Of a stretch of 64,000 bases of DNA, positions 43,643 through 52,432 are shown piece by piece. Both the position numbers and the translations under genes were made by a program. The notes beneath the pieces are model-generated. The model had not been told where the DNA came from, searched no databases, and worked only from the letters and a program-made list of their open reading frames with translations. Position 1 is the stretch's first letter; each line of letters begins with the position of its first letter. This stretch comes from Caenimonas koreensis DSM 17982 (GTDB lineage Bacteria; Pseudomonadota; Gammaproteobacteria; Burkholderiales; Burkholderiaceae_C): assembly GCF_009646335.1 (NCBI RefSeq), contig NZ_WJBU01000005.1:124001-188000 (forward strand). Direction: 5' to 3'.

Positions 43643-45135
43643 TTGAACTGACACTGGTCCTCGTCGCCACTGCCGCCCTGGTGGTCATGCTCGATTGGCG
43701 CAAAGGCCTGGCGGCCTGCGTCCTGATCGGGATCGTGCAGGATCCCCTGCGCAAGCTCGCGCCCGGGCAGCCCGTCTATTACGTGTTGCTGGTGGGCGTG
43801 ATCTTCGGCGTCACGCTGGTTCGCGCCGCACTGGCCAATGTGCGCCTGGACCCCGGTGTCATCCACGGCTGGCGCAAGAACCTGCGGCTGCCGTTCTCAT
43901 TTTTCATTGCCGTCGTTTTCGCGCAGGCGCTGCATACCCTGGTGGCCTACAACAGCTTTTTCATGGCTGGAATTGGCCTGCTGGTGTGGTTGTCACCCAT
44001 TCCAGCGGTGGTGTTGTCGTATCAATTTGCCATCCGGCGGGGGCTCCAGGGCGTCAGGCGCCTGATGGTCCTGTACGTGCTGATCGCACTGGTCGCCCTG
44101 TCGGGCGTCTACCTCGAATATGCAGGCTTCGAGTGGCGCACGCTTGGCGAGGTGGGAGAAGGGCTGGTCATCTATGACATGGGCACGATCCTGAAGGCCC
44201 ACTCCGGATTCTTTCGCGCGTCGGAAATGGCTGCGTGGCATGCCGCGACCATTGCCTGCTTCGTATTCATTCTGTCGGTAGGCAAGCGGCCGACACTGCT
44301 GCGAATCGTGGCAGCGCTGCTGCTGATCGGCGTGCTGATCAGCCTGGGCATGCTGACCGGGCGGCGCAAGATGCTGGTGGAAGTCACGATTTTCCTTTGC
44401 GTGTACGGCATCCTGATTGCACTGCTGCAAAAAGGCCGGGCTCGCCTGGCACTGGCATTGGGTGCGGTCGCACTCGTCGGCTATTTTGGAATCGTCGGGC
44501 TGGTGGCCCCCGATCCGGTGCAAACGCCGTCGAGCCGCTCGGCTCGAATCGACAACCCGAACGGTATGCAAGGCTACGCTGCGCGTGGCCGCACTGTCGT
44601 GCAGGACTTGCCGCAGCGCGTCAGCGATCTCGGGCTCCAGCCCATCGTTTACGTCGTGGACCGGTTCGGCTGGCTCGGCGCCGGCTTGGGAACGGGCAGC
44701 CAGGGAACGAACCAGGTGACCGCAGCTGCGGGCATCAATCGCTGGGCCGCAGAAGGCGGGCTGGGCAAGATCGCCATGGAGCTGGGCATTCCGGGCTTGC
44801 TGGTCCTGCTGTGGCTCGGCGTCGCCCTGTTCAAGCACCTGCGCAAACAGCTGGCCGCCGTTGCACAACTGTCGACCCAGCACATGCGCATGGCCTACGG
44901 CCTGGTCGCGTTCCTGGTCGCCAACCTCGCGACCTTCTCCATCGCGACCCAGGCGTACAACGACCTGTTCATCCTCGTGATTCTTGGTTGGAGCACCGGG
45001 TTCCTGCTTGCCATGCCCGTGCTTGCCGCCAAGGGAGACCCGTCCATCCGGCGGCGCAATCCACAAGACACCATCCCCTTTGGATTGCCCCCAGGCTATC
45101 GACACCCCTCTGCCCATGTTGCATCGTTCCGCTGA
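43639..45135 (+). CDS. O-antigen ligase/polymerase-like membrane protein (first)
   Basis: A 498-residue integral membrane protein with about 11-12 hydrophobic segments and a large periplasmic loop between about 310 and 370 (DPVQTPSSRSARIDNPNGMQ and following). The pattern fits the Wzy/WaaL/O-antigen ligase group: spans interrupted by FRASEMAAWHAATIA, LTGRRKMLVEV (Arg-rich turn), then GWLGAGLGTGSQGTNQV and the span LGIPGLLVLLWLGVALF. Whether it polymerises repeat units or ligates a finished chain cannot be told from sequence. Start ATG 43639 overlaps the GT2 gene by 4 bases. Confidence 0.78.
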   Translation: MIELTLVLVATAALVVMLDWRKGLAACVLIGIVQDPLRKLAPGQPVYYVLLVGVIFGVTLVRAALANVRLDPGVIHGWRKNLRLPFSFFIAVVFAQALHTLVAYNSFFMAGIGLLVWLSPIPAVVLSYQFAIRRGLQGVRRLMVLYVLIALVALSGVYLEYAGFEWRTLGEVGEGLVIYDMGTILKAHSGFFRASEMAAWHAATIACFVFILSVGKRPTLLRIVAALLLIGVLISLGMLTGRRKMLVEVTIFLCVYGILIALLQKGRARLALALGAVALVGYFGIVGLVAPDPVQTPSSRSARIDNPNGMQGYAARGRTVVQDLPQRVSDLGLQPIVYVVDRFGWLGAGLGTGSQGTNQVTAAAGINRWAAEGGLGKIAMELGIPGLLVLLWLGVALFKHLRKQLAAVAQLSTQHMRMAYGLVAFLVANLATFSIATQAYNDLFILVILGWSTGFLLAMPVLAAKGDPSIRRRNPQDTIPFGLPPGYRHPSAHVASFR

Positions 45136-46327
45136 CGTGGCCACGACGCAGCCCTTGCGCGTCGTCGCCGTTGCGTCGCACCCCATCCAGTACCAGGCAC
45201 CGCTGTTTCGCGCCCTGGCGCAATCGGGCGACATCGACTTCTCGGTTCTTTTCATCACCATGCCCGACGCGGCCCAGCAAGGGCGTGGCTTCGGCATTGC
45301 CTTCACGTGGGACATTCCACTGCTCGAAGGCTATCGCTGGAGGCAGGTCGATGACATCCGCGGCCGCGGCGGCCTCGACGGCTTCTTTGCGGCGCGCATT
45401 TCCCGCCCGCGAGCGCTGCTGCGCGAGTTGCGGCCCGACGTCCTGATGCTCACCGGCTGGCATATCTGGCCGCTGGTGCAACTGCTGTTCGCCGCCCGCA
45501 GCCTGGGCATCCCGGTGGTCATGCGTGGCGAGTCGAACAACCTGCGCACGCGTCCATGGCATGCCCGCCTGCTTCACCGCTTGCTATTGGGCCGCTGTTC
45601 GGCGTTCCTGCCGATCGGGCGGGCCAGTCGCGGCTTCTATCGCAGCTATGGCATTGCCGAGCGCCAGTTATTCGACACGCCCTATTTCATCGACAACCAG
45701 CGCTTTGCGCAAACCGCCGACAAGCTCCGGCCCGAGCGCGCCGCACTGCGCGCGAAGTGGGGGATTGCCGAGGCGGCGACTTGCTTTCTTTATGCCGGCA
45801 AGCTCGAGCCCAAGAAGCGCATCCTCGATGTGCTGGAAGCGCTGCGCGAAGCTCGCGGCCGAACGAGCGCGCCGTTGCACCTGCTGGTCGTCGGCACGGG
45901 CGAATTGATGGAACAGGCGAAGGCGGCAGTGGCGCAGCACGAGCTGCCTGTGACCTTCGCCGGGTTTCTCAACCAGACCGAAATTCCGGCGTCGTATGTC
46001 GCTTGCGACTGCCTCGTGCTCGCCTCCGACTTCGGCGAGACCTGGGGCCTGGTCGTGAATGAAGCGATGGCCTGCGGCAAGCCCGCGATCGTGAGCGACC
46101 GCGTCGGCTGCGGGCCCGATCTCGTCACGCCCGGCGTCACCGGCGACATCTTTGCGTTTGCGGACACGCAGGCGCTTGCGCAATGCATGGTGCGCGCCGC
46201 GCAAGATCCTGCGCGCCTGAAGGCAATGGGCCAGGCCGCGTGCGATCGTGTGACGCGCGACTACTGCGTCGATGTGTCGGCCAGTGGCACGATACGGGCG
46301 GTTCAGTTCGCCCACCCATCCGCTTGA
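45116..46327 (+). CDS. GT4-family glycosyltransferase
   Basis: A 403-residue GT-B enzyme. N-terminal: VVAVASHPIQYQAPLFRALA, the opening typical of a GT4 subgroup in glycan loci, and WHIWPLVQLLFAARSLGIPVVMRGES. Donor domain: TCFLYAGKLEPKKRILDVLE, HLLVVGTGELMEQAK, VTFAGFLNQTEIPASY, and LASDFGETWGLVVNEAMACGKPAIVSD with the E(x7)E pair in ETWGLVVNE. The start at ATG 45116 overlaps the previous gene by 20 bases; GTG 45137, just after its stop, is an equally possible start. The stop overlaps the following TTG start. Confidence 0.88.
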   Translation: MLHRSADVATTQPLRVVAVASHPIQYQAPLFRALAQSGDIDFSVLFITMPDAAQQGRGFGIAFTWDIPLLEGYRWRQVDDIRGRGGLDGFFAARISRPRALLRELRPDVLMLTGWHIWPLVQLLFAARSLGIPVVMRGESNNLRTRPWHARLLHRLLLGRCSAFLPIGRASRGFYRSYGIAERQLFDTPYFIDNQRFAQTADKLRPERAALRAKWGIAEAATCFLYAGKLEPKKRILDVLEALREARGRTSAPLHLLVVGTGELMEQAKAAVAQHELPVTFAGFLNQTEIPASYVACDCLVLASDFGETWGLVVNEAMACGKPAIVSDRVGCGPDLVTPGVTGDIFAFADTQALAQCMVRAAQDPARLKAMGQAACDRVTRDYCVDVSASGTIRAVQFAHPSA

Positions 46328-47472
46328 AGGTCCTGCACGTCATCCCCTCGCTGTCCTCCACGGACGGCGGCCCGAGCCGCGCTATCGCGCTGATGGAGCG
46401 CGCGCTGTCCGCGCAAGGCGTGACCGTGGAGACCGCAGCGACCGACGACGACGGCCCCGGCCGCCACAACGGCAAGCCGTGTGCAACGCCACTGCCGGAA
46501 AACGGCGTCGTGCGCCGCTACTTCAGCAAGCGCCGCGATTTCTACAAGGCTGCGCCTTCGTTTGGCGAATGGATCGGGCAACACGTTCGCGACTACGACC
46601 TCGTGCACATTCACGCGCTCTTCTCGTACATGCCCATGGCTGCTGCGCGCGCAGCACGCCGGGCCGGCGTGCCGTACATCGTGCGGCCCTTGGGCACGCT
46701 CAATTCGTACGGCATGGCCAACCGCAGGCCGCTGCTCAAATCGTTGTCGATGCGCTGGATCGAAGGCCCCGCATTGCGGCATGCGGCGGCTGTGCACTTC
46801 ACCAGCGAAGACGAGGCTGTGCAGGCGCGCATGACAGGCGTTGCGATGCGCGAGCAAGTCATCCCACTCGGTGTCGAGATCGAACCCTTCGGTGCGGCCG
46901 GCATGCGGCTGCCAAGACCTGAGGCGCCGCGCATCCTTTTTCTGTCCCGGCTCGATCCGAAAAAAAACATCGAAGGCCTGCTGGACGCCTTCGCGTTACT
47001 GCTCAAAGACTTGCCGCAGGCGACGCTGGTCGTTGCAGGCACGGGTGAGCCTGCTTATGTCGAAGCACTCCAGCGTCGCGCACAACAGCTGCATGTGGCG
47101 GCCAGCGTCCAGTGGCCGGGACACGTGCAGGGTGATGCAAAGGTGGCGGCATTCGCGAACGCGGATGTCTTCGCGCTGCCGTCTTTCTCGGAGAACTTCG
47201 GCATTGCCGCGGCCGAAGCCCTGGCGCAGGGCTTGCCGTGCCTGCTTGGCGAAGGCGTGGCGCTTGCGGGCGATGTCGCGCAGGCCGCGGCTGGCGTTGC
47301 CGTGAAGCCCGATGCTGCTGCCATTGCACTGGGGCTGCAACGTATCATCGGCGGCGGCATGTATGCGTCCATGGCGCGCAACGCCGCCAGCCTGGCGCGC
47401 GACCGCTATTCGGCCGAAGCCATGGGCATTCGCCTGAAGACTCTCTACACGGACATCTTGCGGCTCACATGA
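46324..47472 (+). CDS. GT4-family glycosyltransferase
   Basis: A 382-residue GT-B enzyme starting at TTG 46324, overlapping the preceding TGA (TTGA). N-terminal VLHVIPSLSSTDGGPSRAIA with the GG loop, then LVHIHALFSYMPMAAARAAR and YIVRPLGTLNSYGM. Donor domain: PRILFLSRLDPKKNIEGLLD, TLVVAGTGEPAYVEAL, VQWPGHVQGDAKVAAFANAD and LPSFSENFGIAAAEALAQGLP with ENFGIAAAE as the E(x7)E block. It resembles WbaZ/WcaL-like transferases of lipid-linked glycan assembly; sugar unknown. Confidence 0.9.
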   Translation: MKVLHVIPSLSSTDGGPSRAIALMERALSAQGVTVETAATDDDGPGRHNGKPCATPLPENGVVRRYFSKRRDFYKAAPSFGEWIGQHVRDYDLVHIHALFSYMPMAAARAARRAGVPYIVRPLGTLNSYGMANRRPLLKSLSMRWIEGPALRHAAAVHFTSEDEAVQARMTGVAMREQVIPLGVEIEPFGAAGMRLPRPEAPRILFLSRLDPKKNIEGLLDAFALLLKDLPQATLVVAGTGEPAYVEALQRRAQQLHVAASVQWPGHVQGDAKVAAFANADVFALPSFSENFGIAAAEALAQGLPCLLGEGVALAGDVAQAAAGVAVKPDAAAIALGLQRIIGGGMYASMARNAASLARDRYSAEAMGIRLKTLYTDILRLT

Positions 47473-48269
47473 ATTTCCTGGATCGCGTCGAAGTCCTGAT
47501 CCTCACCTGGAACGAGGAAGCCAACCTGGCCCGCACGCTGGACGCGCTGCGCTCGTTCCCACGAATCCTCATCGTGGACAGCGGCAGCACCGACGGCACA
47601 CTGGCCATCGCTGCCAGCCATTCGAACGTGCGGGTCGAGACGCGTGCTTTCGACACGCATGCCAATCAGTGGAACCACGCCCTGAGCGCTTGCGGCGGTA
47701 CGTCGGAATGGGTGCTCGCGCTCGACGCCGACTACGTTTTGCCGCAAGCCGTGGTCAGCGAAATCCAGGCGCTGGCGCCGGCGGCTTCGACCGGGGGCTT
47801 CTGGGCCCGGTTTCGCTACTGCGTCGAAGGGCACCCGTTGTCCGCGTCGCTCTACCCGCCGGTGATGATCCTCTATCGCCGTGCCGGGGCCAGCTACTTC
47901 CAGGATGGCCACACCCAGCGAATCGCCACCACGGGCGAGGCGAAGACGCTCACCGGCGAGGTGATGCATGACGATCGCAAGAGTCTTGCCGCCTGGCTTG
48001 CCGCACAGGACCGCTATGCGCAGCTCGAGTGCGAATTGTTGCTGGGCACGCCCTGGGAGCGCCTCGGCTGGCGCGACCGGCTCCGGAGAATGGGGTTTGT
48101 CACGCCGTGGCTTGTGCCCCTGTATTGCCTCACGGTCGGCCGGGGGTTGCTCGACGGCAAACCGGGGCTCTACTACGCACTTCAACGCGGCATTGCCGAA
48201 ACCATCCTGAGTCTGCGACTCTTGCAGGCGCAAATGCGCACAACCCTGAGCGGAGCCAAGTCGCAATGA
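47469..48269 (+). CDS. GT2-family glycosyltransferase (WaaE/KdtX-like)
   Basis: A 266-residue GT-A transferase similar to WaaE/KdtX-type enzymes: VEVLILTWNEEANLARTL, ILIVDSGSTDGTLAIA, DTHANQWNHALS and WVLALDADYVLP (DAD metal site). ARFRYCVEGHPL, LYRRAGASYFQDGHTQRI and LTGEVMHDDRKSLAAWL follow, and the last with the HDDRK segment is typical of this subgroup. WaaE homologues add glucose-like residues in LPS core or capsule assembly. The gene overlaps both neighbours by 4 bases. Confidence 0.87.
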   Translation: MNFLDRVEVLILTWNEEANLARTLDALRSFPRILIVDSGSTDGTLAIAASHSNVRVETRAFDTHANQWNHALSACGGTSEWVLALDADYVLPQAVVSEIQALAPAASTGGFWARFRYCVEGHPLSASLYPPVMILYRRAGASYFQDGHTQRIATTGEAKTLTGEVMHDDRKSLAAWLAAQDRYAQLECELLLGTPWERLGWRDRLRRMGFVTPWLVPLYCLTVGRGLLDGKPGLYYALQRGIAETILSLRLLQAQMRTTLSGAKSQ

Positions 48270-50020
48270 GTTTGATCCTGGGTCTCAACGCCTTCCACGG
48301 CGACGCCTCCGCCTGCATCCTGCGCGACGGCGTGATGATCGCTGCGGCAGAAGAAGAGCGCTTTCGCCGCATCAAGCATTGGGCGGGCTTTCCGAGCGAG
48401 GCCGTGCGCTATTGCCTCCAGGCGGCAGGCGCGAATCTCAGCGACGTCGATCACATCGCGCTCAACCAGGACGGCAGGGCCAATCTCGCACGCAAGGTGG
48501 CCTTCACACTCAAGCAACGCCCGGAGATGGCGCTTGTGCTTGAGCGCCTGCGCAACAAACACGAGCGCGCCGGCGCTGCTGACCACCTGGCCCGCGCGTT
48601 TCCTGATGCGAAGTTCAAGGGCCGGGTGCATGCGGTCGAACATCACATCGCGCACCTGTCGTCTGCGTTTCACGTCTCGCCGTTCGAAGAGGCCGTCGTC
48701 GTATCGGTCGACGGGTTTGGCGACTTCGCCAGTGCGGCGTGGGGCGTCGGGCGGGGCACACGCATCGAGGTAGAGGGGCGTGTTCACTTTCCTCACTCGC
48801 TGGGAATCTTCTACCAGGCGATCACACAGTTCATCGGCTTTCCGCACTATGGGGACGAATACAAGGTCATGGGCCTGGCGCCCTATGGCCAGCCGACGTA
48901 CCTCGACGCAATGCGCCGTATCGTGCGGCTCTTGCCGACGGGCGCCTTCGAGCTGGACCTTGATTACTTCCGCCATCACCGCGAGAAAATCGACTACCAG
49001 TGGGAGGACGGCAGCCCGCATGTGGGCTCGCTCTTCAGCGACAGGCTTGCCAGCCTGCTCGGGCCGGCGCGCGCTGGCGACGAGCCGCTTGAGCAGCGCC
49101 ACAAGGACATCGCCCGCTCGGCGCAGGCCATGTATGAAGAAGCCTTCTTCCACCTGCTGAACGCGCTGCATTCGAAACACCGGCTCAGCGCAGTTGCGCT
49201 GTCGGGCGGGTGCGCGATGAACTCGGTCGCGAACGGTAAAGTGACTGTCCGCTCGCCGTTCTCGTCGCTGTACGTGCAATCTGCGGCAGGCGACGCCGGC
49301 GGTGCGATCGGCGCGGCGCTCTCGGTCTGGCACGACCTGGGTGGTGCGCGCGGCGAGGTCCACACGCATGCTTACTGGGGCCCGTCGTTCGATGCGGGCG
49401 AGGTCGACGCGCTGATCGACAGTCGTGCTGCCTCCATCGAGGCAGCAGGATGCCGCGTCGAGCGGCTGGACGATGCCGCCCTGTTCGAACAAACGGCGGC
49501 CGCCATCGCGCGCGGCGAAGTCGTGGGCTGGTTCCAGGGGCGGATGGAATGGGGCCCGCGTGCGCTGGGCAACCGCTCGATCCTCGGCGACCCGCGCCGA
49601 GGCGACATGAAAGACATCCTGAACCTGAAGATCAAGCGGCGCGAATCGTTCCGACCGTTTGCGCCATCGGTGTTGCGCGAAGCCGTGCCCGATTGGTTCG
49701 AGCTCGATGGCGATGTGCCATTCATGATGCAGGTGTATCCGATTCGCATGGAGCGGCGCGCCACCATTGCCGCCGTGACGCACGTGGACGGCACGGGCCG
49801 GCTGCAGACCGTGACGGCAGCTGCGAACCCGCGCTATCACGCGCTCATCACGGCATTCCACAAGCTCACCGGGGTGCCGATGGTGCTCAACACATCGTTC
49901 AATGAAAACGAGCCCGTTGTGTGCACGCCCGTCGAAGCCCTGGACTGCTTCCTGCGCACACGCATGGACAGGCTCGTGATGGGCAACCTCGTGCTCTCGC
50001 GCACGCAGCCGCATGCTTGA
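48266..50020 (+). CDS. Carbamoyltransferase (NodU/CmcH family)
   Basis: A 584-residue O-carbamoyltransferase that would place a carbamoyl group on a sugar hydroxyl using carbamoyl phosphate and ATP. N-terminal Kae1-like domain: ILGLNAFHGDASACILRDG, AAAEEERFRRIKHWAGFP, VEHHIAHLSSAFHVSPFEEA, VSVDGFGDFASAAWG and HYGDEYKVMGLAPYG. C-terminal YrdC-like/NodU domain: VVGWFQGRMEWGPRALGNRSI and LVLNTSFNENEPVVCTPVEAL. All blocks of the family are present, so it is probably active. It overlaps both neighbours. With the formyl- and methyltransferases it points to a heavily decorated glycan. Confidence 0.93.
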   Translation: MSLILGLNAFHGDASACILRDGVMIAAAEEERFRRIKHWAGFPSEAVRYCLQAAGANLSDVDHIALNQDGRANLARKVAFTLKQRPEMALVLERLRNKHERAGAADHLARAFPDAKFKGRVHAVEHHIAHLSSAFHVSPFEEAVVVSVDGFGDFASAAWGVGRGTRIEVEGRVHFPHSLGIFYQAITQFIGFPHYGDEYKVMGLAPYGQPTYLDAMRRIVRLLPTGAFELDLDYFRHHREKIDYQWEDGSPHVGSLFSDRLASLLGPARAGDEPLEQRHKDIARSAQAMYEEAFFHLLNALHSKHRLSAVALSGGCAMNSVANGKVTVRSPFSSLYVQSAAGDAGGAIGAALSVWHDLGGARGEVHTHAYWGPSFDAGEVDALIDSRAASIEAAGCRVERLDDAALFEQTAAAIARGEVVGWFQGRMEWGPRALGNRSILGDPRRGDMKDILNLKIKRRESFRPFAPSVLREAVPDWFELDGDVPFMMQVYPIRMERRATIAAVTHVDGTGRLQTVTAAANPRYHALITAFHKLTGVPMVLNTSFNENEPVVCTPVEALDCFLRTRMDRLVMGNLVLSRTQPHA

Positions 50021-50801
50021 TGTCTTGCGGGCCCTCGTGTGGCTTGCCTCGCCGCTGCCACTGAGCCTGCTGCTCGCTGCTGCCGCCTGGCTCCTGCGCA
50101 ATCGCACGCCTGCGCGTGCCCGCAAATTGGCCGTCGCATCGTTCACCGTTCTATGGATGGGCTCGATGCCGTTGACTGCTGATTTGCTCGGCGCGCCGTT
50201 GGAAAATTACTACGCTCCTGTCGCAGTGGCCGCTGCACCCAAAGCGGACGTCATTGTTGTGCTGGGTGGCGCCCTGGTGGGAGCCCATCCGCCGCAGCGT
50301 CCCAACCTGGCTTTGGGGCATTCCGCGGACCGCATCTGGCAAGCGGCAGCGCTCTATCGCGCAGGAAAGGCGCCGTGGGTCGTCGTGGCGGCTGGCGCGC
50401 GAGATCCGGATGACGACGGCCAGGTGGAGGCTGACGCCATCGTCGAGATGCTGCTTGCCTTGGGCGTGCCCAAGGAGCGGATTCGTGCCGAGAGCAGCAG
50501 CGGCACCACCCGCGAGAACGCATCCAACACGCGCGCCCTGGTCACCGGCTTGAATGCCCGTAGCGTCTTGCTGGTCTCTTCCGCCCAGCATCTGCCGCGG
50601 GCCGTCAAAGCGTTCGAGTGGGAGTGGCGCGGGACCGGGGTGAATGTGATTGCGTTTGCCGCAGACGTCAGCGCCGATGACGAAAACTTCACGTTTTCCG
50701 ACCTCGTCCCCTCCGAGGATGCCCTCAGACATGTAACCCGGACGCTAAAAGAGTATGCAGGACTAGGCGCGCTGGCTATCATGACCACAGTCACACGGTG
50801 A
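50013..50801 (+). CDS. YdcF/SanA-family (DUF218) membrane-anchored protein
   Basis: A 262-residue protein with two N-terminal hydrophobic segments (WLASPLPLSLLLAAAAWLL and the following ASFTVLWMGSMPLTADLL) and a periplasmic or cytoplasmic DUF218 domain. The domain has DVIVVLGGALVGA, DRIWQAAALYRAGKAPWVVV, GVPKERIRAESSSGTTRENA (the conserved S-x-x-T-x-E-N segment) and VLLVSSAQHLPRAVKAFE. DUF218 proteins are linked with envelope integrity or polysaccharide metabolism (SanA, YdcF, ElyC), and the biochemical reaction is not established. It starts 8 bases inside the carbamoyltransferase gene. A 9-bp inverted repeat spans its stop codon. Confidence 0.85.
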   Translation: MLDVLRALVWLASPLPLSLLLAAAAWLLRNRTPARARKLAVASFTVLWMGSMPLTADLLGAPLENYYAPVAVAAAPKADVIVVLGGALVGAHPPQRPNLALGHSADRIWQAAALYRAGKAPWVVVAAGARDPDDDGQVEADAIVEMLLALGVPKERIRAESSSGTTRENASNTRALVTGLNARSVLLVSSAQHLPRAVKAFEWEWRGTGVNVIAFAADVSADDENFTFSDLVPSEDALRHVTRTLKEYAGLGALAIMTTVTR

Positions 50802-50811
50802 AGTGACTGTG
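50786..50811. promoter_or_regulatory. Perfect 9-bp inverted repeat just before a GT2 start codon
   Basis: CACAGTCAC and GTGACTGTG with an 8-base loop span the stop of the DUF218 gene and end 2 bases before the ATG at 50814. In RNA the 3' arm covers the place where a ribosome-binding site would be. It may be a translational control hairpin, a protein-binding palindrome or an attenuator; no T-run follows. Confidence 0.5.
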
Positions 50812-50813
50812 AC

Positions 50814-51581
50814 ATGCCATTACACATATCCGTCATTACCGCTGTTCTGAACAGGGCGAACACATTAGGTGAGTCGCTTGCGTCGGTGCACGGGCAATCG
50901 TGGAGCAACGTCGAACACATCGTGATCGATGGCGGCTCGACTGACGGCACACTCGACGTCATTGAACAGTACAGGGGCGGGATCGCCAAACTGACCTCAT
51001 CGACAGACGCCGGCCCGTACTACGCGCTCAACAAAGGCATCGCCTACGCTTCGGGCGACGTGATCGGCTTCATGCATGCCGACGACATGTTCGCCTCACA
51101 GCATGCACTCGAGCGCATTGCGGGCGCATTCGAAGATCCTTCGGTTGACGCGGTATATGGCGATCTGGTCTATGTGCGCAAGGAAGACTCGTCGCACGTC
51201 GTGCGCTACTGGCGCGCCGGGCAGTTCGAACGGGCGCATCTCACGCAGGGCTGGATGCCTCCGCATCCGACCTTCTACGTCCGGCGCGAGCTGTATGCGC
51301 GCTTTGGCGACTTCGACACACGTTACAAAATCGCCGCCGACTACGACCACATGTTGCGCCTGCTCTGGCGGGCCAAGATCAATGCGGCTTACGTACCCGA
51401 GGTGCTGGTGCGCATGCGGATGGGCGGGCTGAGCAACCGGTCCATCTTCAACATGGTGAGTAAATCACGCGAGGACTACACCGCCATGCGTGAAAATGGA
51501 ATCGGCGGCCTGCAGACTCTTCTATTGAAAAACGTCACCAAGCTGCCGCAATTCATGGTCCGCGCCGCACCCGTGCGCTGA
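50814..51581 (+). CDS. GT2-family glycosyltransferase
   Basis: A 255-residue GT-A transferase of the WcaA/PssE-like type: ISVITAVLNRANTLGESLAS, VEHIVIDGGSTDGTLDVIEQ, STDAGPYYALNKGIAYASGD and FMHADDMFA (metal-binding HADD). GWMPPHPTFYVRRELYARFG, YKIAADYDHMLRLL and RMRMGGLSNRS close the domain and are highly typical. The metal-binding and acceptor blocks are intact. It is the first gene after the hairpin at 50786, and 30 bases upstream of the Wza-type gene. Confidence 0.9.
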   Translation: MPLHISVITAVLNRANTLGESLASVHGQSWSNVEHIVIDGGSTDGTLDVIEQYRGGIAKLTSSTDAGPYYALNKGIAYASGDVIGFMHADDMFASQHALERIAGAFEDPSVDAVYGDLVYVRKEDSSHVVRYWRAGQFERAHLTQGWMPPHPTFYVRRELYARFGDFDTRYKIAADYDHMLRLLWRAKINAAYVPEVLVRMRMGGLSNRSIFNMVSKSREDYTAMRENGIGGLQTLLLKNVTKLPQFMVRAAPVR

Positions 51582-51611
51582 CCGATTCGACGCCTTGTAG
51601 TATTGGTTCGT

Positions 51612-52403
51612 ATGTTCGTCGTCCGCACGAAAATCTTCGTTATTGGCTCAGTGCTGTGCGCTGCGTCGGTTTGCCACGCCCAGGCGAATTCTGCAGAGCC
51701 GAACAATGCCCCGTCCACGGCCAAGGCAGCACCGTTCCAGCCATCACAGGCAGGTGCGAACGGCTCCCAGGTTGCAACCGCACCGCAGTTCGTGCCGACC
51801 GCTCCCAACGCGCTTCCCCTTGCCACGCTGACCAAGGACTATCGCCTGGGCCCGGGTGACCTGGTCGAGCTCGAAGTGTTCGACATGGAAAACCTCAAGC
51901 GGACCGTTCGTATCAACGCCGCCGGGAACGTGTCGCTGCCCTTGATCGGCTCGCTCACGCTGGGCGGCCTCACGGTCCCGGAAGCCGAGGCCCGGATCGC
52001 CCAGAAGTATTCCGAGAAGTATCTGCAGGACCCACAGGTTTCGCTCTTCGTCAAGGAATTCACCACGGAGCGCGTCACCGTCGAGGGCGCGGTCGTCAAG
52101 CCGGGTGTCGTTCCCCTGAGCGGCCAGATGACACTGCTGCGCGTGCTGGCCGTCTCGGGTGGCTTTGGCTCGATTGCCAATATGTCCGAAGTCCTGATTT
52201 ACCGCGTGAACGAGAACAATGTGCGCCAGGTTGCCGCGTTCGACGTCGAACAAATCCGCGCCGGCAAGGCAGAAGACCCCCTTGTGAAGGGCGATGACCT
52301 GATCGTGGTCCAGCGGGACCGCACACGCGCCTTCCTCAAGGATTCGATCTTTCGCGACATTGTCGATTCGGTCAATCCGTTCTCAGTGATCGTTCCCAAG
52401 TAG
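51612..52403 (+). CDS. Polysaccharide biosynthesis/export protein (Wza/EpsE-like, SLBB)
   Basis: A 263-residue exported protein of the outer-membrane polysaccharide export (OPX) group. Residues 1-23 are a Sec signal peptide with cleavage expected after CHA; no lipobox is evident. The polysaccharide export domain starts at YRLGPGDLVELEVFDMENLK and runs through VRINAAGNVSLPLIGSLTLG and EAEARIAQKYSEKYLQDPQV. It is followed by one SLBB domain (VTVEGAVVKPGVVPLSGQMT to LRVLAVSGGFGSIANMSEVL). It is shorter than Wza (about 380) and lacks its C-terminal transmembrane helix, as in EpsE/GumB-like proteins. It would form the periplasmic/outer-membrane part of a secretion channel with the Wzc-like protein encoded next. 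Confidence 0.9.
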   Translation: MFVVRTKIFVIGSVLCAASVCHAQANSAEPNNAPSTAKAAPFQPSQAGANGSQVATAPQFVPTAPNALPLATLTKDYRLGPGDLVELEVFDMENLKRTVRINAAGNVSLPLIGSLTLGGLTVPEAEARIAQKYSEKYLQDPQVSLFVKEFTTERVTVEGAVVKPGVVPLSGQMTLLRVLAVSGGFGSIANMSEVLIYRVNENNVRQVAAFDVEQIRAGKAEDPLVKGDDLIVVQRDRTRAFLKDSIFRDIVDSVNPFSVIVPK

Positions 52404-52432
52404 CCAACGCCCGAAAGACATCCCTCCCCACC

